From NCBI GenBank assembly GCA_002408105.1, contig DHQM01000071.1, positions 1-10,979 on the forward strand: 10,979 nucleotides of DNA, in the 5' to 3' direction. The notes under the pieces are model-generated. The model searched no databases. It was not told the DNA's origin and saw only the letters and a list, made by a program, of their open reading frames with translations. The first letter of the stretch is position 1. Each line of letters opens with the position of its first letter. The position numbers and the translations under genes are program-made. This DNA comes from Gammaproteobacteria bacterium UBA5338 (GTDB lineage: Bacteria > Pseudomonadota > Gammaproteobacteria > Pseudomonadales > UBA5862). Shown here in pieces: positions 9,334 through 10,979 of this stretch.

Positions 9334-9672
9334 ATGGCCGACCCCTTGATGTACAAAGTGATCTTCCTCAACCAGGGCATGGTCTACGAAATCTACTGTC
9401 GGCAACTGTACCAAAGCGATTTGTATGGGTTTATCGAGGTCGAAGAATTGGTCTTTGGTGAGCGGAGCCAGTTGTTGGTCGACCCGGGAGAGGAGCGCCT
9501 GAAACGGGAGTTCGAAGCGGTCAAGCGCAGCTACATTCCGATGCACGCCGTCATCCGCGTCGACGAAGTTGAGCGCGAGGGGGTTCCTAAGGTTACTGAA
9601 GCCAAATCGGGCGGCGGCACCGTCACGCCCTTCCCCTCCGGACAATTCCGCCCTGCCCCGCAGCGGGACTGA
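9334..9672 (+). CDS. DUF1820 family protein
   Basis: A small protein of 112 residues matching the conserved, uncharacterised DUF1820 family of gammaproteobacteria. Shared signatures are MYKVIFLNQGMVYEIYCRQL (6-25), YQSDLYGFIEVEELVFGE, VDPGEERLKREFE, IPMHAVIRVDEVEREG and a Gly/Pro-rich tail with TPFPSGQF. It has no signal peptide or membrane segment, so it is likely cytoplasmic. ATG 9334 is chosen because AGGA lies five bases upstream and the family begins just before YKVIF; in-frame ATG 9310 and an earlier start at 9256 are less likely. Its function is unknown. It sits on the far side of the adh gene from the miaB operon and converges with the aminotransferase gene, with only 16 bases between the two stops. 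Confidence 0.92.
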   Translation: MADPLMYKVIFLNQGMVYEIYCRQLYQSDLYGFIEVEELVFGERSQLLVDPGEERLKREFEAVKRSYIPMHAVIRVDEVEREGVPKVTEAKSGGGTVTPFPSGQFRPAPQRD

Positions 9673-9688
9673 GCACAGAGCGGGGAAA

Positions 9689-10810
9689 TCACGCTCCGGT
9701 CGATCGGGCTCGGAGGGTTGCCAATTCGATTGCAGTGACCAGCACCTCCATGCTTTGTTGCAGTTCGTCCAAGCTGGGAAACGTTGGTGCAATGCGGATG
9801 TTGCGGTTTTCAGGGTCTTGGCCGAGAGGAAAAGTGGCGCCAGCGGGGGTCAGCTTTACGCCGGCCTGCGTGCAGAGTTCGACCACTTGGCGGGCGAGCC
9901 CCGGTTGTGTGTCCAGCGACACGAAGTAGCCGCCTTTGGGCTGACTCCATTCGGCAATGTTCAGCGCCTGCAGCCGCTGCTCCAGCGTTTCGAGAACACA
10001 GCGAAACTTGGGGGCCAAAATCGCTGCGTGGCGCCTCATATGTGTTTCAAGTGTTGCGGTGTCGGGCAGGAAGCGTGCGTGGGCCAGTTGGTTGACCTTG
10101 TTGGCTCCGATGGTGTGCACGCCCAGATGCTTGGCGAATCTCGCCAGGGTTTCCGGGGCGCTCGCTAGAAAGGAAATTCCCGCGCCGGCGTAGGTGACCT
10201 TGGAAGTGGATGCCGTCAGCAGCACGGCATCGGCGGTGCCTGCTTTGCGTGCCAGGCCCATCAGGTCGGCGAGCTGGATTCGCTCCGGCCCGAGGTCGTG
10301 CACGGCGTAGGCGTTGTCCCACATCACAACGAAGCCCGAACCTGCGGCGCGCGGCAACGCGGCGATGCGGGCAACGGTTTCGTCGCTGTAGGTTTCGCCG
10401 GTTGGATTGGAGTATTTCGGCACGCACCAGATGCCCTTGATTGTTGGGTCGCGTCGCACCAATGCTTCCACTTTGTCCATGTCCGGCCCAGCGCCTGTCA
10501 GGGGTACGGGGATCATCTCGATACCGAAGGTGTCGCAGATGGCGAAGTGGCGATCGTACCCAGGGACCGGGCACAGGAACCGCACCTTGCCTTCGTGGCT
10601 CCAAGGCGCGGCGCCGGGCCGCAAGCCAAAGGCATGCGCGAACAGGATGCAGCAGTACATCAGGCTTAGGCTGCTGTTTCCGCCGACCAGGACGTCCGTG
10701 GGTTCCACCCCCAACAGGGTGGCGCCCAGCCGCTTGGCCTCGGGCAGGCCGTCGAGGTGGCCATAATTGCGCACGTCGATGCCGTCTTGGCTGCGCAGGA
10801 ATCTGCTCAG
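9689..10810 (-). pseudogene. PF12897-type aspartate aminotransferase gene lacking its 5' end
   Basis: PLP-dependent class I/II aminotransferase related to the corynebacterial aspartate aminotransferase type. About 370 residues match the family from FLRSQDGIDVRNYGHLDGLP onwards. Visible are GGNSSLSLMY, the substrate and cofactor segments KYSNPTGETYSDE and WDNAYAVHDLG, and the PLP lysine in TSKVTYAGAGISFL (codon 10199-10201). HTIGANKVNQLAHARFLP and the C-terminal KGGYFVSLD and NIRIAPTFPS follow. The first forty or so residues, including the usual TRGKP-type N-terminal motif, are missing. The frame stays open to ATG 10915, but the residues upstream of ~10801 do not resemble an aminotransferase and look like the antisense of another gene. 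This is a truncated gene in the window as given, either a real deletion or rearrangement, or a misjoined contig end. If the join is an artefact, the true gene is intact elsewhere. Confidence 0.85.
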
Positions 10811-10979
10811 GTGGCTGATCTGGATTCGGTAAAGGTGGAACTGGAAGAGGCGAGGGCTGCGGTGGAAGAAGCACGCCAGATCGCCGAGCAAATTGTGCTG
10901 GAAGCACAACAGCATGCAAACCAGATTCGCCAGAGCTCAGTGGTCAATGATCAAGCCGGCGATTTGAGCCCGGTAGAGA
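10802..10979 (+). CDS. Fragment of an Ala/Glu/Gln-rich coiled-coil protein
   Basis: The plus strand is open from well before 10802 to the window edge, giving about 59 residues such as VKVELEEARAAVEEARQIAE followed by QIVLEAQQHANQIRQS. The spacing of Leu, Ile, Val and Ala among Glu, Arg and Gln is typical of a long coiled coil, as in DivIVA-like, ATP-synthase-b-like or FliH-like proteins. I cannot name the family. No start codon or ribosome site belongs to it, so the fragment is probably internal and cut at both ends: on the left by the junction with the aminotransferase gene, on the right by the window edge. It could be chance open sequence opposite the aminotransferase frame, but the amphipathic pattern argues against that. 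Confidence 0.5.

Noticed and set aside
9130..9792. A 220-codon minus-strand open frame covering the DUF1820 gene
   Set aside because: Most of it is antisense to DUF1820 and overlaps the aminotransferase tail. Only its last ~40 codons look possibly protein-like, and those are reported separately as a weak remnant.

Overview
The window looks like chromosomal DNA of a free-living gammaproteobacterium of fairly high GC content (my estimate is a little over 60%; not computed). The reasons are the conserved block miaB - phoH/ybeZ - ybeY - corC/ybeX - lnt close to leuS and a YbeL-type zinc-ribbon gene, the presence of a DUF1820 gene, and protein sequences that resemble E. coli and Pseudomonas versions most closely. 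I cannot name a genus. leuS is cut by the left edge and other coding sequence by the right edge, so the window may be a whole contig.

Layout from left to right. 1-1052 (minus) is the 5' part of leuS. After a 233-bp divergent spacer, 1286-1807 (plus) encodes a YbeL/DUF1451 zinc-ribbon protein and 1835-2590 (plus) an ElyC/YdcF-type DUF218 membrane protein. These two converge on a tightly packed minus-strand operon read miaB (7856-6522), phoH/ybeZ (6396-5395), ybeY (5398-4934), corC (4937-4095), lnt (4098-2575). The last four genes overlap by a few bases, a sign of translational coupling. A strong hairpin terminator (7940-7971) separates miaB from a zinc-dependent alcohol dehydrogenase gene (9078-7993, minus). 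Then come a divergent spacer with a 10-bp perfect hairpin, a small DUF1820 gene (9334-9672, plus) and, convergent to it, a PF12897-type aminotransferase gene (minus, from 9689) that has lost its first forty or so codons.

Functionally the core block is housekeeping. It covers leucine tRNA charging (LeuS), tRNA ms2i6A modification (MiaB), rRNA maturation and ribosome quality control (YbeY with the PhoH-like ATPase), an envelope CBS-domain protein (CorC) and lipoprotein N-acylation (Lnt), with an ElyC-like envelope protein beside it. The alcohol dehydrogenase looks like an independent accessory unit set between DUF1820 and the miaB operon.

The oddest place is near 10785-10815. The aminotransferase similarity stops abruptly there, and a different sequence, an Ala/Glu/Gln-rich coiled coil on the plus strand, begins and runs to the window edge. 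This is either a real rearrangement or a contig-end misassembly. I found no CRISPR array, tRNA, rRNA, insertion sequence, prophage or defence module, and no convincing new multi-gene system. The findings are mostly local oddities.
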